A stretch of 64,000 bases of DNA from Leptodontidium sp. MPI-SDFR-AT-0119 (lineage: Eukaryota > Ascomycota > Leotiomycetes > Helotiales > Leptodontidiaceae), in the NCBI GenBank assembly GCA_020726505.1, contig JAHLEZ010000010.1:1364001-1428000 (forward strand), given 5' to 3'. This document shows positions 47,116 to 59,862 of this stretch, piece by piece. Position 1 is the first letter of the stretch; the number at the start of each line of letters is the position of its first letter. Both the position numbers and the translations under genes were made by a program. The notes under the pieces were generated by a model that saw nothing but the letters and a program-made list of their open reading frames with translations, did not search any database and was not told where the DNA came from.

Positions 47116-47420
47116 ATAAAGTAGCTTGAATGTCGAAACCCAGAAAATACACATTGAAAATTTGAGATCTAAACCTATTATCCGGGTTTGGTATTCAAGT
47201 TTCTTTTTCACACTTGAAATCTATAAAGCGAGATTGAAGTGAATTTAATGTCGTAAGCCAGAAACAAGACATCCGTAAACAGGATAATGAACCTGGATCT
47301 GGATTTAACGCAAAAGTCTGGTATTCGCATTTGGAATCTGGAATCAAAAATAACGCGATTTGAATGTCACAAACGAGAAACAGGACATTCAAAACAACAC
47401 CAGACAGGACATCTGGATGC
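47116..47420 (+). repeat. Three diverged tandem repeat units of about 105-130 bases
   Basis: Units starting near 47116, 47223 and 47350 share ATAAAGNNNGATTGAA, a TGAATGTC/TTAATGTC core, an AACCAGAAA-like block and ACATTGAAAA/ACATTCAAAA. The first two also share GGTATTC followed by TTTGAAATC/TTGGAATCT. Similarity is by eye only and the units are strongly diverged. Confidence 0.55.
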
Positions 47421-47649
47421 TGGATATCTGAAAGCCCACCCCTTGGTGAAAGTGAGTGGGTGGGGTTGGGCCAGCTCGGTTCGAGGTTTAGCCGTCGCTT
47501 CCCAAGTCAACAACAAGGTGTCCAAAAATTATATGCACCTTATGTAGCCAAATAAGATACATTCGAGCATCAACTTGTGTGAAAATCAAGAGCTAAGTGG
47601 CTCGAAACAACACAATTCTTGTTCAGTGACTTGAATTGGGGTTTTCACA

Positions 47650-47669
47650 GAGTAGAGTAGAGTAGAGTA
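47650..47669 (+). repeat. (GAGTA)n microsatellite
   Basis: Four AGAGT/GAGTA units in AT-rich intergenic DNA. Confidence 0.85.
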
Positions 47670-47801
47670 AAAAGATTTCTCCTTTGTGCTAGTGAAGAAA
47701 AAGAGAAATGTGCAGTAGGTAAGATGTAAAGAGCCCTTGAAAAGGTGAGGGGTTTGTATGTGTGCAGAATGGCGCGTTTCATTTCATTTGCTTCCTTCTA
47801 T

Positions 47802-48655
47802 CTACTCTGTCTTTATCTCCAACCAATCCTTCAATTCTCGAGACTGCTTCCTGGTCATGATTCCGAACTTATTCAAATGCTCCTCCCAAACAAACCCTCC
47901 ATCTTTCTTCTTCGCACGACTATCCATATTATTGTAGCCACGATTGGAAATCCTAACATCGCCACTGAATCTGCGACGCATGGCATCTGCGATAGCAGCG
48001 AAGTCCTTCCCAGTCAAATCCCTTCCTCTCATCGCCAATGCCAGATCCACAAGCTTCCAGAAGTATGTCTCTTGTTCCTTAGTATACAAGGTCTCCATGT
48101 CGAGAGTCTTGTTGGCAATGTTTTGAGTTGGTAGGGTGTACAGGTTGTAGGAAATAAGAGTTCGTAGGTATTCTGCGAAGGCGAGGGGCAAGTCGAATCC
48201 GAAAGGCAGAGCCTCAGCGACGAATGTAGCGCGAGTAGGGACAGTGAAGGGAAAGTAGAGGGAGGCGAAGACAGCAACTGTGAAGAAACACTACTCAATG
48301 AGTCAGTATAAGGTACACGAAGCGGGCGGAGAGAAGAGGCTTACCATGTTGATGCCAAGACCCTTGGTATCCATCAGCTTGTATTTATCGGTCTGGAGAC
48401 GCTGGAGTTCATCAGTACATAAGCCATGGAATTGAGAAGAAAAGGACTTACAGTGACAGCTCCACCAACTGCCTTTCCCTCCTCATCGAGGTTCAAGACG
48501 TTGTTGAGCTTCTGGAAGGCGAGTTAGCGATTACAACTCAAGATTGCTTCGATTGAAAGTAAACTTACCATCTTCTCCTTGATCTTCTTCTCGATGCTCT
48601 CATTCGAGGGAGGAATGTTACCCATAGGGAGCTCGGCGGCAGCGTCTGAAGACAT
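47802..48655 (-). CDS. Conserved-looking protein of unknown function
   Basis: Four exons, complement(join(47802..48290,48345..48401,48452..48511,48569..48655)), encode 230 residues. Order: a charged N-terminus (MSSDAAAELPMGNIPPSNES), a short acidic/basic linker, one hydrophobic stretch at about 69-85 (CFFTVAVFASLYFPFTV), then a folded-looking C-terminal region with LPLAFAEYLRTLISYNLYTL, YTKEQETYFWKLVDLALAMR and a basic end. I do not recognise the family. All three internal junctions are phase 0. The acceptor of the third exon could lie nine bases further in, dropping Arg-Leu-Gln. A single membrane span is possible but not sure. Confidence 0.75.
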
Positions 48656-49044
48656 TTTTGAAGGCTTGGTTGCTGCTGAGAGGCAACGTTGAGGTTATGG
48701 TTGTTGGCTGTAGGAAAGGAAGCGCGGAGGTTGAGGCCAAGCTCGAGAATTTATAAGTTCGGCCTCGATCATAAGTGATTGCGCAAGGCTCGAATCACGC
48801 CAATTCTATTGGCTAAGCGCGTTCGAGAAGGCAGTAGGTAGGTGGCAGAAAATCGAATCACTGTTTACTTCCGAGAAGGAACCGCCGCCGGGGTCTCGAA
48901 ATTCCGTTTTGCCCAATTAAATCCTTTTGCAAGTCATCAAAATGAAGAAAATAGCAATTAGAAGACTCTATTATGCCTCATGAGTGATATCAAGGTTCAA
49001 TGAGTTCCAATACTGCTTGTTTATATTGATTTATAGCATTTACT
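48656..49044. other. Upstream region of the unknown-function gene
   Basis: Just under 400 bases, with the promoter of the gene ending at 48655 on one side and the 3' flank of the Zn2Cys6 gene on the other. No motif is called. Confidence 0.45.
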
Positions 49045-50948
49045 CTACCAGGGATCCAAATCAACAAGGTCCAGCTCCATCTTTTTCTGAACCACCTCCT
49101 CCCAAAGCTGCCGAAAGGGAATCTCGCAGAAGTACTCGATGTATATAACGCTCAACAGGTGCTTCAGCATCTCTCCCCACGAATATATACCCAGGTCTGA
49201 AGATACGGACAGGATTTGGCCTATAAACCAGCCTCTCTCCGGCTGCTGCGCGAACATACCTCCAGAAATCAAGATCCAAGGCAGAAGAGGGTGGTCTGGC
49301 GGACCCATTTCAAGCATGATCTCAAGATTGGCTTTGAGTTTGTGGAGTTGCACGTTGATCATAAGTCTTGCAGGTGTTAGTATGCGAAGTTTAGTTGGCT
49401 AAAAGCAAGAGATAAAGGTAGTTGAACGGGGAGAGAATAATGGCAGAGCGTGGCGACTTACTCAGGGCTGGGATAATCATTCTTAAAGGGCAGGAAACAC
49501 AGCATAACAGCAGCAAGTCGCATACACTCCGATACACACGATACATATGGTCCCTGGTCCTGAGGAATTGGTATGGAAAGGAGACGAATCAAGATGTTAG
49601 AACACAGTGTTGGCGTTGGCTTCGCAGGCCACCCGATATACTCTGGGTTCGTGAAATTGTTCGTCATAACCCTCAGCTCTCGTATCGCACGCGCAACTGT
49701 CGATGATACGCCTACGTCCTCATACTGGAATAAGGTGGAGGTGTTGGAGTAATCTGGCATATCTTCGAGAGGTCGCCATTCCGTGGGCGAGAAGAACTGC
49801 GGTTCGGTCATAACTGTCATGGTGATTCTACAGGGCATTAGAGAAGGGGAAGATCTGGCAGCAGAATGGCTGGGACTTGCCCGAATATCAGGTTTGTCAG
49901 TACTGGATTCGTGGCTCGAATGGCGTCAAGACCGCCTCTGATGCTGACCATACGCTTCAGGCCTTCGACGTGCATTTTGACCATTTTTAAGTTACCTCTC
50001 TCGAACTACAATACAAATGTTAGTCAACGGCAGACAAGATCTGCATGTATGGTACTGACTTCAACGATAGTTAACACCAGCACAGAACCGATCGTTTCGT
50101 CACTTACCCCTAAGATGGGATCCTCGACTCGTTTCCTGAGAAGGCTTATACCTGAGAAAAGCGGGATCAATGTCTAGTTCTTGGAGGCAGGCAGACTCTG
50201 CGGTGGTCAACTTACATTCCTTTTTAAGAAGCAACTTCGACCTCTGCGTTCCTTTATTGCCTTGCATAACCTCGAGATCAAATGCACTCAGCTGCAAAGT
50301 CGCACTAAACATGGCTGGATTATCGGATGCCATCGACCACCAAGTCTGGAAAAGTCAACGACATACACAAATGGAAAGGAGGAAAGTAGCGGACCTGCAG
50401 GAATGGTTTCTCTTGATAACCTAGAGCCATTGGGAAGGACTTTGACTTGAAGTTTGAGAAGTCTGAATATATTAGGAAGTTGTGTTTGCAGTGGGGCTGG
50501 GATATACATACAATGATGCATGAAGAGCTCTGCGTCTGGGATATTGCTGCTTGGACATGACTTAAAGGGGTCTATCCCAGATCCAGGGCTGCTGAGCAAG
50601 TCGACAAACGGTGATTGCCGTACGGGCTTAGGTTTCTTCTGCGGCCGTGCTGCACTTACATAGTCCTGAGAGGTTGTAGAGCCATGAGCAGCAGCAGAAA
50701 AGTCACATTTATCCATATTGCGGAAGTGTTTGGAGCAGTTGAGGCAGAGCGGTCGTCTCTCATCACACTGTTCGCTGTAAGTGTCTCTTTATAACCGACA
50801 TAACAGTTGAGGCTTGACATAGACCTACTTTGACTTTCCTCTGCTTACATTGTAGACATCCGTTCTTAGATTTCCTATGTTGTCTATTGGGAACAGGAAC
50901 AAGGTTTGAAGGAGAACTGGGGCCCATGGCGACGAATTTGAAGTTCAT
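49045..50948 (-). CDS. Zn2Cys6 transcription factor with fungal regulatory domain
   Basis: Eight exons, complement(join(49045..49366,49462..49827,49881..50005,50060..50151,50216..50345,50395..50462,50512..50767,50829..50948)), encode 492 residues. The binuclear zinc cluster has Cys31, 34, 41, 48, 51 and 61 (NGCLQCKQRKVKCDERRPLC). After a disordered linker, PDAELFMHHYFSNFKSKSFP opens the fungal-specific domain of the DUF3468 type, which continues as WWSMASDNPAMFSATLQLSA, LRKRVEDPILGVSDETIGSV and MVSIRGGLDAIRATNPVLTN. Such nuclear factors regulate nearby metabolic genes or sterol/secondary metabolism; no target is evident. ATG 50930 is a second possible start. The intron 49828-49880 uses a GC donor (GCAAGT). 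The gene is head to head with COQ5. Confidence 0.88.
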
Positions 50949-51478
50949 GTCAGAAGATCTCCCGGAGGAAGTGTTGAGGTTCCAAGTGAAAATAGATTCT
51001 ACAAGAACTCCGCAGCCACCATCTATATATTTTGCACCCCTACCAGCCCCAGCCCAAGCCAAGCTACAGCTGAGCATATATCCGCGAGTAGAGGACCAGT
51101 AGATGTGGTAGCTAAGGTAAAGATGCATGGATGCATGGCTGGGACGCTGAGTCAGGATGAAGGGACGTAAGCACTTAATAACACCGAGCTGGTCTCCTGA
51201 AGTCACGGCTGTTTAACAAGGCAGGTGAAAGCTTAACTAGAGTTCCAATGAGGCAAGATCTTCCGAGCCCGAGCTGCAAATAAAATGCGGAGTTGATGAA
51301 GCTGGCATCCCAAACTCCCAATCAGTTGATGTTTTCCCCCTTCTTGACACGTGATTGGGCTATTCAAACCAATCAGCCTTAGGCAACGAGGCTGAGGAAA
51401 ATGTCTATTACAACCTCAAGCTTTCCAGCACTCAACCCGACGGACGATTGACGGTCCCCAGTACCTACAACAGTTCCA
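50949..51478. promoter_or_regulatory. Shared promoter region, Zn2Cys6 factor / COQ5
   Basis: About 530 bases between divergent start codons. It includes a CCAAT box-like sequence on both strands near 51320-51375 (CCAATCAG at 51318 and 51370) and GATTGG at 51354, consistent with a fungal housekeeping promoter. A longer open frame on the minus strand here is leader, not protein. Confidence 0.55.
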
Positions 51479-52568
<1,090 letters not shown>

Positions 52569-53015
52569 ATGTACAAAATGTATGATATGTACTATAGAGC
52601 AAACCAGAGAAAGTAAGGCACATGGTGTGTCATTTGGATATGATTACTTCGAGTACAAAGGATTTGTTGTATTTTCTATGCTATAACACCATCGTATCAC
52701 CAGCCAGCCACGTTCCGTCGTCTGCCAGAACTAGAATACACGCAACGCTATTTGAGAGCAAATCAATGATGCAATAGAGAGGTCAGAGTACATAGAGCAG
52801 AAAGAGCCATCATCGCTTCCTCACTTGGAAGCATAAGCTGATTTAACTCCGCCTCCATCCCGAATCAGAAATAACCCTGGTAGAAGCCGAGAAATTGAGC
52901 GGCTAATCGATATCTTCAGCTCACAAAAAGTGGCCATTAGGAAGATGTACTAGAAAGCGGACTTTTTGTGGAAAGCAAGGGAATCTCATGTCGAACAAAT
53001 AATGGAACTGACTGA
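52569..53015. other. Convergent 3' flanks
   Basis: About 450 bases between the COQ5 stop and the stop of the DUF2433 gene. Nothing is recognised. Confidence 0.5.
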
Positions 53016-55260
53016 TTAAGCATCGCCGCCAGTAGCTGGAGTCGCGCTGGTAGGTGCTGGCGAAGAGTCATTCTTGTATCCACGGGCGCCTCGTCCACCT
53101 CGTCCACGGCCGCCCTCACCTCGAGCACCTCTTTGCGCACCACCACGGCCTCCTCGACCTCCACGGCCACCTTCACTATCACTTGCCCCGCCACTTCTAT
53201 AGCCGCCTTGGGGGTTGCCTGTGTTGTTTCCCCCTCGGCTGCTACCCCAGTTTCCAGCTCCACCACGGGTACCTGTGAAAGGCTTGCTGTTGTTGCTCTC
53301 TCTAGGTTGGAAGATCTTGACCAATGGGCGGCTTCTGTCTTCTCCAGTTCGAGATTTCACATCATCTGGTAGGCCTGCGAGAATGGCATCTCTCTCGTCG
53401 AGAGTCTTGAAGTGAGCAACCTTGTTGGATTGACCCCATTTCTCGATCTTGAGAATCTTCTCCTTGTCCTCGTCCTTGAACAGCTCCCGAACAGCTTCGT
53501 CCGAGGTCACGTTCATGATGAAAAGACCAATAATGGGTTCGCCGGCTGGCTTGGTAACTGGCGAGGTAGCATCAGCGCCGTTGGAGTTCCCATTGGTAGC
53601 TGTTGGCGCCCTCTCGTTCTCTTTCTTATCCGTTGGACCTGGAAGGTTGACAACATTGGTCTGAGGTTGAGGGGTCGCTGGCTTCTGTTGAGGAGCCGGC
53701 GATTCTGGCTTCATGTCAGGAACAGCTGGTCCTCTTGGTGGTTGCTGCGCACCTCGTTGGTTGAAGGGTGCTTGAGGCTGAGTTGGAGGTGGTCTCTGAG
53801 CTGGACCGGTAGGTGGGGCTGCAGCTACAACAGCATGGCTCGAACCAGGGGTTCCGGACCCAGTTGCTGGAGCTTGAGGTTGGTTAGACTGCTGAATCGG
53901 GTGTTGCTTAGCTCCTCGGTGCGCGAAGTTGAAGCCTTGAGCTCTCATCTCGGTACCAATGCGGCCATCTTGAACCTCGAGAACCAACCATCCAAATGCA
54001 GCATCTGCCAAGTTGAAATTCCACATGTTCTTGAAAGCGCTTTCGTCGACTTGTCCTACGCCGGCAGCATTGGCTCCTCCAACAGGACCACCAAAAGGAT
54101 TTCCTCCAAGGGCAGTGCTTGGCATCTTGTCAACTATCCCGAGAGCATTTTGCAAAAGGTTTTGTTGAGCTTCATTTTGCGAGATTGCAGGTTGGACCTC
54201 GCTCTTGACCGTCTCCCATACGTCGTTGAATGATGCCTTTGATGCTGCCAGCTTTCCGCGATAGTGGTCCAACGTTGGGTTAACACTGAACTCGTTATAT
54301 GAACTGCCATAACGGAAATGGAGACCAGCAGATATCGAAAAATCGGCTTTGAGCGTGACTGAAAGCTGGTTCAGGATACCTTCACGGGCAGGCGAGGCAT
54401 GTGTGATGAAAATCCGGGTCTCTGTAGGGTCGTAAACCCGGTTCGCAGTATCTACCAGCTCGCCCATCTGCAAAAGTGTCGTCCACATGGTACCTTGGCC
54501 ACCTGCAATAGTTGTTCGTCCTTCGCCGTTGTCGAACAGCTTGTGCATTACAACCGCTCCACCAAGTCCAAGGAGTCGCAACTTCACGCCGCCGATTTCC
54601 AGCAACATAGAGCGTGCTTCGTCGATGATGTGCAGCTTGTCGACCTTGTATTCTCCGGATCTGAATTTCTCTAATACTCTAACATCCTCGCAAGCACCCC
54701 AGACCGTGTACACCGGAACATCGAGTTTGAGGCTGCCATCGAGGAATTGTGGAAGTTCGGAGAGTGGCAAATCGTTAGGACTGAATCGTTGCTTGACGGG
54801 TCCTCCTGGGGCTCCAATCGCCTTCTTTATGCCCTCTGAGATGAGGGGAGAGTATTGCGCGACGTGCTTCAGGGTCCTGAAAATATCAGGTTAGCACGTG
54901 GCCAGGGTTGAACGGACAACATTCCACCTCACTTTTCAGCAATACGATCCAGCGATGTGCCATCATAAAAACCAAAGTCTCCAGTGTGAATGATATGGTC
55001 TGCGCGAGCTTGTTTTGCGAGTTCGTTCAAGGATCGAAGGTTTCCTGGGTTATGTCAGCTTGGTCTATTGGCAACGACTTCAGCTTCAACTCACCCCGAA
55101 CATCTGCTACGCACAGAACTCTAACTCCACCAGTCTGAATTACGCGGCCATTGTTTGGAAGTAAAGGTGCAGCTCCTGGTGGTAACCCTGTGTGTCCTGC
55201 GCCGCCGTTGGGAAGGTAGCCTGGGTTGTTGTAAGGGTGAGGGCGTTGCTGCGAAAACAT
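53016..55260 (-). CDS. DUF2433 phosphoesterase-like protein with RGG tail
   Basis: Three exons, complement(join(53016..54876,54933..55044,55095..55260)), encode 712 residues. A Pro/Gly/Asn-rich N-terminus leads to VRVLCVADVRGNLRSLNELA, HIIHTGDFGFYDG and IFITHASPAREG, a metallophosphoesterase-like layout in which the usual Asp-x-His of motif 1 reads DVR. This is the fungal DUF2433 family. Residues about 320-430 are Pro/Gln-rich and disordered. A region near 480-570 (PIIGLFIMNVTSDEAVRELF) looks RRM-like, and the tail has many RGG/GRGG repeats, suggesting RNA binding. Whether it hydrolyses anything is uncertain. Both introns restore frame (VRGNLRSL and AEKTLKHV). Confidence 0.88.
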
Positions 55261-55298
55261 TGCACGGTCAGCTTTAAGTGTTTCTTAGAAGCGTAGAC

Positions 55299-55598
55299 TC
55301 AATAGCATATAACAGCCACTGTAGCTGCATGAAGAGGTGATATCTTATGATGGAACTCGAAGTTTGAGAAGGAGGCTGGAGCTGTTGACGGAGCTGGGGG
55401 CAACTTACAGAAGCCATACTGGATGGAAAGGTCGCCGAGATGGATGCAGAGAGGTATCAAGTACGGGATTAGAGTGCGCTCAAACAAGGAGGTGTTGATT
55501 GCTGGTGAGAAGGTTTGCGGAAGAAGAGAAGGATGTGAGGTTGAAGGCGGAACCAATAATTTCTCAGTCGAGAAAGCAGAGAGACGAGACGGAGCCAA
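55299..55598 (-). other. Possible upstream ORF in the DUF2433 leader
   Basis: A 99-codon frame starting MAPSRLSAFSTEKLLVPPST ends 38 bases upstream of the DUF2433 start on the same strand. It resembles no protein family. If the transcript begins beyond 55598 and is unspliced here, it would be a long upstream ORF able to reduce translation; it may instead be leader with an intron. Confidence 0.3.
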
Positions 55599-56434
55599 AG
55601 CAGTCGCGGTAGAGTAGATTCTGAGCTTGAAACGGACAAGGCCGGGCAGTTGATTGGCTCGGTTGCGGCGCTAATAGTCGCGGCTGGTTCGCTAGCTGCA
55701 CCCCTGTTGATTCATTTCCCCTTTTCCTCTGAGGAGGCGATTGCCAAGATGTCAACACCACCTGAGCAATGAATGGGTAGGAGATAAGTGCATACATTGA
55801 ATACGCATAGCTTCGTAGAGGTGACTTATGCTTCTCTGTACTTACATCTACTATTAACGTCAAATACCCTGCAATGCAGAGTTCCAATTTGTGAAATTCT
55901 CGAAGAACTGGTCCAATGGATGGCTTCCGATGTTCTGAAAATGTTAGCCACTTGGCTGTTGCAGTTGATATTTGTACTGAATTTCTTTTCTAAATGACCG
56001 GTCCCACCAAGCTAGATGGTCAAATTGGTTCTGATGGCAATCGTTCACTCTTGGCTCCGTCGTGACTTCCCCTTCTTACAAGTTCCCGTCTATGTACTAT
56101 TTCAGCACAACCACATGTCTTGTCGACAGCTATTAAATTTTATGACGAGTCTAGAACACCAGCCTCTCCGTCGAGGTTCACGCCTCCTCCCACGAAGCGC
56201 CATACGTCAATCATTCTCTCCTCACACTCCTCGTTTATCATTCGTGGTTTGTTGACTCGATATCTCGCTACTTCTGACCAGACCTGGGAACCTCAACTTC
56301 AATCTCGACCTTGACCTTGACGCGTTGATACTCCGCTACCCAATTCAACAGCGATTCCTGCCTACCTAGGTATCTCTTCATATCTCGATACGTCAAGCAA
56401 CTTGGCCTGACCAAGAGCTCACTCACTGTCCACC
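55599..56434. other. Region between divergent DUF2433 and BTB genes
   Basis: About 830 bases with no recognised gene; it presumably includes both promoters. Pyrimidine-rich sequence with TCTCGA words precedes the BTB start. Confidence 0.45.
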
Positions 56435-57236
56435 ATGGCGAGCCTACAGGTGACCGCAAAACCTCCCTCGACGCCAGCTCCGCCAGCAACCCCAGCAATT
56501 CCCAAACCAGCTACACAAACCGCTACTCAGAAAACTGCTCGGATTTTGAAGACGTCAGCTTGCCACTGCCAAACCGTACCAACGGTCATTGCTAACTCAC
56601 TGCAGTGCCCTCTTTTCTGAGATCGTCCACATCAAAGTCGGCAAGGAGCTAAAGGACTTCGGCGTTCACAAAGATCTCATCTGCTACCATTCGCCGTACT
56701 TCAAAGCTGCATTCAATTCCGGATTCGAGGAAGCCAAGACAGGCATCATGAAGCTCCCAGAGACCAATACGAAGGTGTTCGAGCTGTTCGTTCATTGGCT
56801 TTACACCCAGGTCTTATGGAGTAAAGATGACGATAAGGAAGAGAAGCGTACTGCCTTGGAAACGATGATGGATCTGCATCTCTTTGCAGATATGATAAGA
56901 GCCGTGAGTCTGATGAACCAATCGATTACCGCCCTTCGGGATTTGAGCGATGCAGGTTCTGTTGTTCCAACTCAGACTTTTGCACGCGTCTGGAAGAACA
57001 CAACTGAGAACAGTCCCATTCGCCGTTTGATCATTGACTGGATGATTTGGGAGGTAAATAGCGATGTGTTTGAAAGGAACCCCAACAGCTTCCCTCATGA
57101 TCTGCTCCTTGCAGCAATGACAGCCAGTAGGAAAGCAATTCGTGCGTTCCAGCATGAGCATCGTAGTACCATAAAGAAGCCGCTTCTGATCGAGAGCAAC
57201 TACCATGTATCGGAGGATACCAAGGAAGCTGTCTGA
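56435..57236 (+). CDS. BTB/POZ-domain protein
   Basis: Two exons, 56435..56553 and 56606..57236, encode 249 residues. A Pro/Ala/Thr-rich N-terminus precedes the BTB fold: FSEIVHIKVGKELKDFGVHK, LICYHSPYFKAAFNSGFEEA and KLPETNTKVFELFVHWLYTQ. This is the common fungal BTB type (a short C-terminal helical region, no Kelch or MATH domain), of which each genome has dozens. A role as a CUL3 adaptor or dimerisation module is possible but not shown. The 52-nt intron removes a stop-containing segment; the junction reads LKTALFSEIV. The start at 56435 is preceded by a pyrimidine-rich leader. Confidence 0.88.
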
Positions 57237-57975
57237 GCGCCGGTAAGTGCTATCCAAGTTCAAGCGAAACTTCAGGAGCTTACAAATGTCTCTCAGCAGG
57301 ATGCATCCTTTATATTGTATGGATCAATATGGATCAACACCGTCTCTCATCTGACAGGAAATTTGAGCTAATATCGGCACACGAACAAGGAGGGTCAGCT
57401 CAGAGGCTGACAGGCAGTGGCATTAGGGCATTTCAGTGGCATATTGGGATCCATGGTTGGAGCATACTGGTTTGTCAAATGCAAAGAAACAATTCCACTT
57501 CACGTCGACTTCCATCTAACTTGTCTGCTGCTTTCGTTCTTTCCTGTATCCAGTCCGAAGCAGTAAGTTGTTAGACTTCTGTAAAGAATAAAAGACAAGT
57601 CGTTCATGCTAAACATTGGCACGCTCCTTAGAGTAAATCAGAAAGAAGTTTCTTCTTGCTTCATAAATGACCTATGAAAGGCAGACTTCTGTCTAAATGA
57701 CGTTCCCCTACAGCTTGTACTAGTGCTTGCAGTCGAATTGACTGATACGACTAGCGAAAAATAACGTCAAAATTTGACATTTGATTTAGTAGATCCGTCA
57801 ATCTGCGCTTCAAGGACATTATGAGTTAAACAATACTACAGTAGGGGGAAAGGTTCAATTTGAGAAGGGAGGGGTATCATTAATTAACAATTATCATATC
57901 ATATTGGCAACACTGAACGCACCGCGTAATCTCGTTCCCATCTCAATCTTAATCTCCCCATCCAACACCACACCA
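57237..57975. other. Convergent 3' flanks of BTB and GEM1 genes
   Basis: About 740 bases, becoming AT-rich around 57750-57910. No coding frame or repeat was recognised. Confidence 0.5.
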
Positions 57976-59862
57976 TCAGTTTGCATTCGTAGTCCTCTTC
58001 CAAATTATGCCCGCAGCAAGCAACGCACAAGCCGTCGCTCCCAGCGCAATATACATGCCCGTCCGATCCGGGGCCTCCTCCTCGCTCTTCGGGAAGGCCG
58101 AACTGGGATTCGTAGCAGCCTCAGCCAGAGTGATGAATAGCTCGCTGATGCTATTCCATGTAACGCTAACATGCAGTGGCGCACTCATGTTCAGCGTCGT
58201 GGTGTACTCATCCGGCTGTGTCTCAGAGCGTTGGGTAGTCTTATCCTGATCTGCTTTCAAAGCAGTGTAAATAGCTGGCAATTCATCCAACTGCGGGTAT
58301 TTCTCTCGCAGAGAGACGATGTGCGAGAATGAATCTGGATCTGAGGAATCGTACGTGTAGCATATCAAGTCACATGCGTCGAGCTTGGCTTGATTTTCTA
58401 GGATGGCGGGCTCAAGTTCCCCGAGTTCTTCGAGGATGAGATAGCATTGCTTGCCGCCTTGCAGCTCAACGCTGTTGACTGCTGTGCGAGGTTTGATAGT
58501 AGGGCGATAGAGGGAGTCGAAGGGGCGGTTGAGGAAGGCGTCGAGGAGGGAAGATTTGCCGGATGAAGGCGCACCGACGACATAGCAGAGAACAACGTTC
58601 CTTTCTACCCGTCCTGTACGACGCCTACGTTTGCGGGGTTTGGTGATTTTGAGGGCGGAAGTGGTTGAGAGGCGGGGTCCTCCTGCTGGTTCGAAACCAA
58701 GATAAGCGAGGTAAGAGAGAGTAGTGCTTGGTGAGACGAACGTCGTCATAGACCACTGAGCAAGCCAACCTTGAAGAGTAATATGGCCAGCTTCATTCCG
58801 AACCGTGGAAGAGGGGAAGGAAGTTTCGAGCCAGAATGGTGGGAGGCCCGGAGTTGGCGCAAACAGAGCATCAAGCTCGGAATCGTTCAGCCCGCCGTCA
58901 TTGTCCTTGTCGAAGAGCAAGAACAAGTCCACGAAGAATCGATATCCAGCTGGGCTAAGTTCAGCAGACGAGTACTCTGGGATTTCGAACTTCGGATGCA
59001 GAAAGCTATCCTTCAGACTCAGACTGTCCGTGTAATGAAATTTCCGTAAAATGATCCATATGGTCTCATGTCTTCCCTTCTCTGCAAATATCTTGTTGAG
59101 CTGAATAAACCCCTTTTGGTCGATCCCCTTGTCGACATCAGATCCGGGCGAAGATTTACTGATAGATAGTTTGATATTGTCAAGATCTTCAGGTGACAAT
59201 GGTTTCTCGAAACATTTGGCTTGGAAATCATTCATCTCCTGATCGTTCAGAAATCCATCTTGGTCCTTGTCGCATAGGTAGAATATCCTCTTCAAAGCAG
59301 CTACCGCAGCAGGTTTGAGATTCCCTTCCTTAGAATCGAAAAGAGGCGCAATGGGATGTGTGACGGCCTTCTGGCATAAAAAGAAGACTTCGTTCACATT
59401 GTGATGTTCTCTTGCGCTTGTCCGTATACAAGAGTCAATCTCCTTGAACTCTGCCATAACCGGAAGCATCTCATCCTCCACCACTTGTGCGGTACTCCCA
59501 TTTGTGGTCAAGTCGGACTTGTTTGCACATAGCACTACAGGCACATTGACTCCAAGGGAGCGAAAGTACGGCATCCAGAACAACGCTACTCGTTCATAGC
59601 TGTAGTGATCGGAGTATACCAGCAGGATAACATTCGATTTCCGGATCTCTTTGCGCAGAGTATTTCGTTCTTGGGGTAGGGCAGAGGTGTCGACGATCGT
59701 AGTAGTGACATTCTCGGGAGTTCCAATGCTGGGGGGTATAGTGATCTGAGGGAGGACGGACTGAATCTTGTTCGTTACGAAGACATCTTTGACCAGCGAG
59801 GTGATGAGGCTGCTCTTGCCCACGCTGTCGTCGCCAACACAGACAATCCGCACTACTGCCAT
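57976..59862 (-). CDS. GEM1: Mitochondrial Rho GTPase (Miro)
   Basis: The frame encodes 628 residues. Order: N-terminal GTPase with P-loop GDDSVGKSS (10-18) and NKSD-type CANKSDL; first EF-hand [12 protein letters not shown] near 200; second EF-hand [12 protein letters not shown] near 320; second GTPase with [15 protein letters not shown]-terminal tail anchor [20 protein letters not shown] followed by a basic end. Gem1 sits in the mitochondrial outer membrane and acts in mitochondrial inheritance, morphology and ER-mitochondria contacts. A second start is plausible: a 10-nt exon at 59919-59928 (ATG TCT GCA G) spliced to 59852 would give MSAVRIV instead of MAVVRIV. The rest of the protein is the same. 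Confidence 0.95.
   Translation of the reverse strand: MAVVRIVCVGDDSVGKSSLITSLVKDVFVTNKIQSVLPQITIPPSIGTPENVTTTIVDTSALPQERNTLRKEIRKSNVILLVYSDHYSYERVALFWMPYFRSLGVNVPVVLCANKSDLTTNGSTAQVVEDEMLPVMAEFKEIDSCIRTSAREHHNVNEVFFLCQKAVTHPIAPLFDSKEGNLKPAAVAALKRIFYLCDKDQDGFLNDQEMNDFQAKCFEKPLSPEDLDNIKLSISKSSPGSDVDKGIDQKGFIQLNKIFAEKGRHETIWIILRKFHYTDSLSLKDSFLHPKFEIPEYSSAELSPAGYRFFVDLFLLFDKDNDGGLNDSELDALFAPTPGLPPFWLETSFPSSTVRNEAGHITLQGWLAQWSMTTFVSPSTTLSYLAYLGFEPAGGPRLSTTSALKITKPRKRRRRTGRVERNVVLCYVVGAPSSGKSSLLDAFLNRPFDSLYRPTIKPRTAVNSVELQGGKQCYLILEELGELEPAILENQAKLDACDLICYTYDSSDPDSFSHIVSLREKYPQLDELPAIYTALKADQDKTTQRSETQPDEYTTTLNMSAPLHVSVTWNSISELFITLAEAATNPSSAFPKSEEEAPDRTGMYIALGATACALLAAGIIWKRTTNAN

Larger units (their letters stand above)
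46537..47801. other. AT-rich convergent intergenic region
   Basis: About 1.26 kb between the 3' ends of the coiled-coil gene and the gene at 47802. It is more AT-rich than its surroundings and contains a diverged tandem repeat (47116-47420) and a GAGTA microsatellite (47650-47669). No gene was found. Confidence 0.6.

Noticed and set aside
50763..51206. 148-codon frame starting at 51206 as the N-terminus of the Zn2Cys6 factor
   Set aside because: The first 86 residues are leader-like; known factors of this type start a short distance before the zinc cluster, so ATG 50948 (or 50930) is preferred.
53412..54233. 273-codon plus-strand frame opposite the DUF2433 gene
   Set aside because: Trp/Arg/Leu/Ser-rich antisense shadow of Pro/Gln/Gly-rich coding sequence; no family resemblance.
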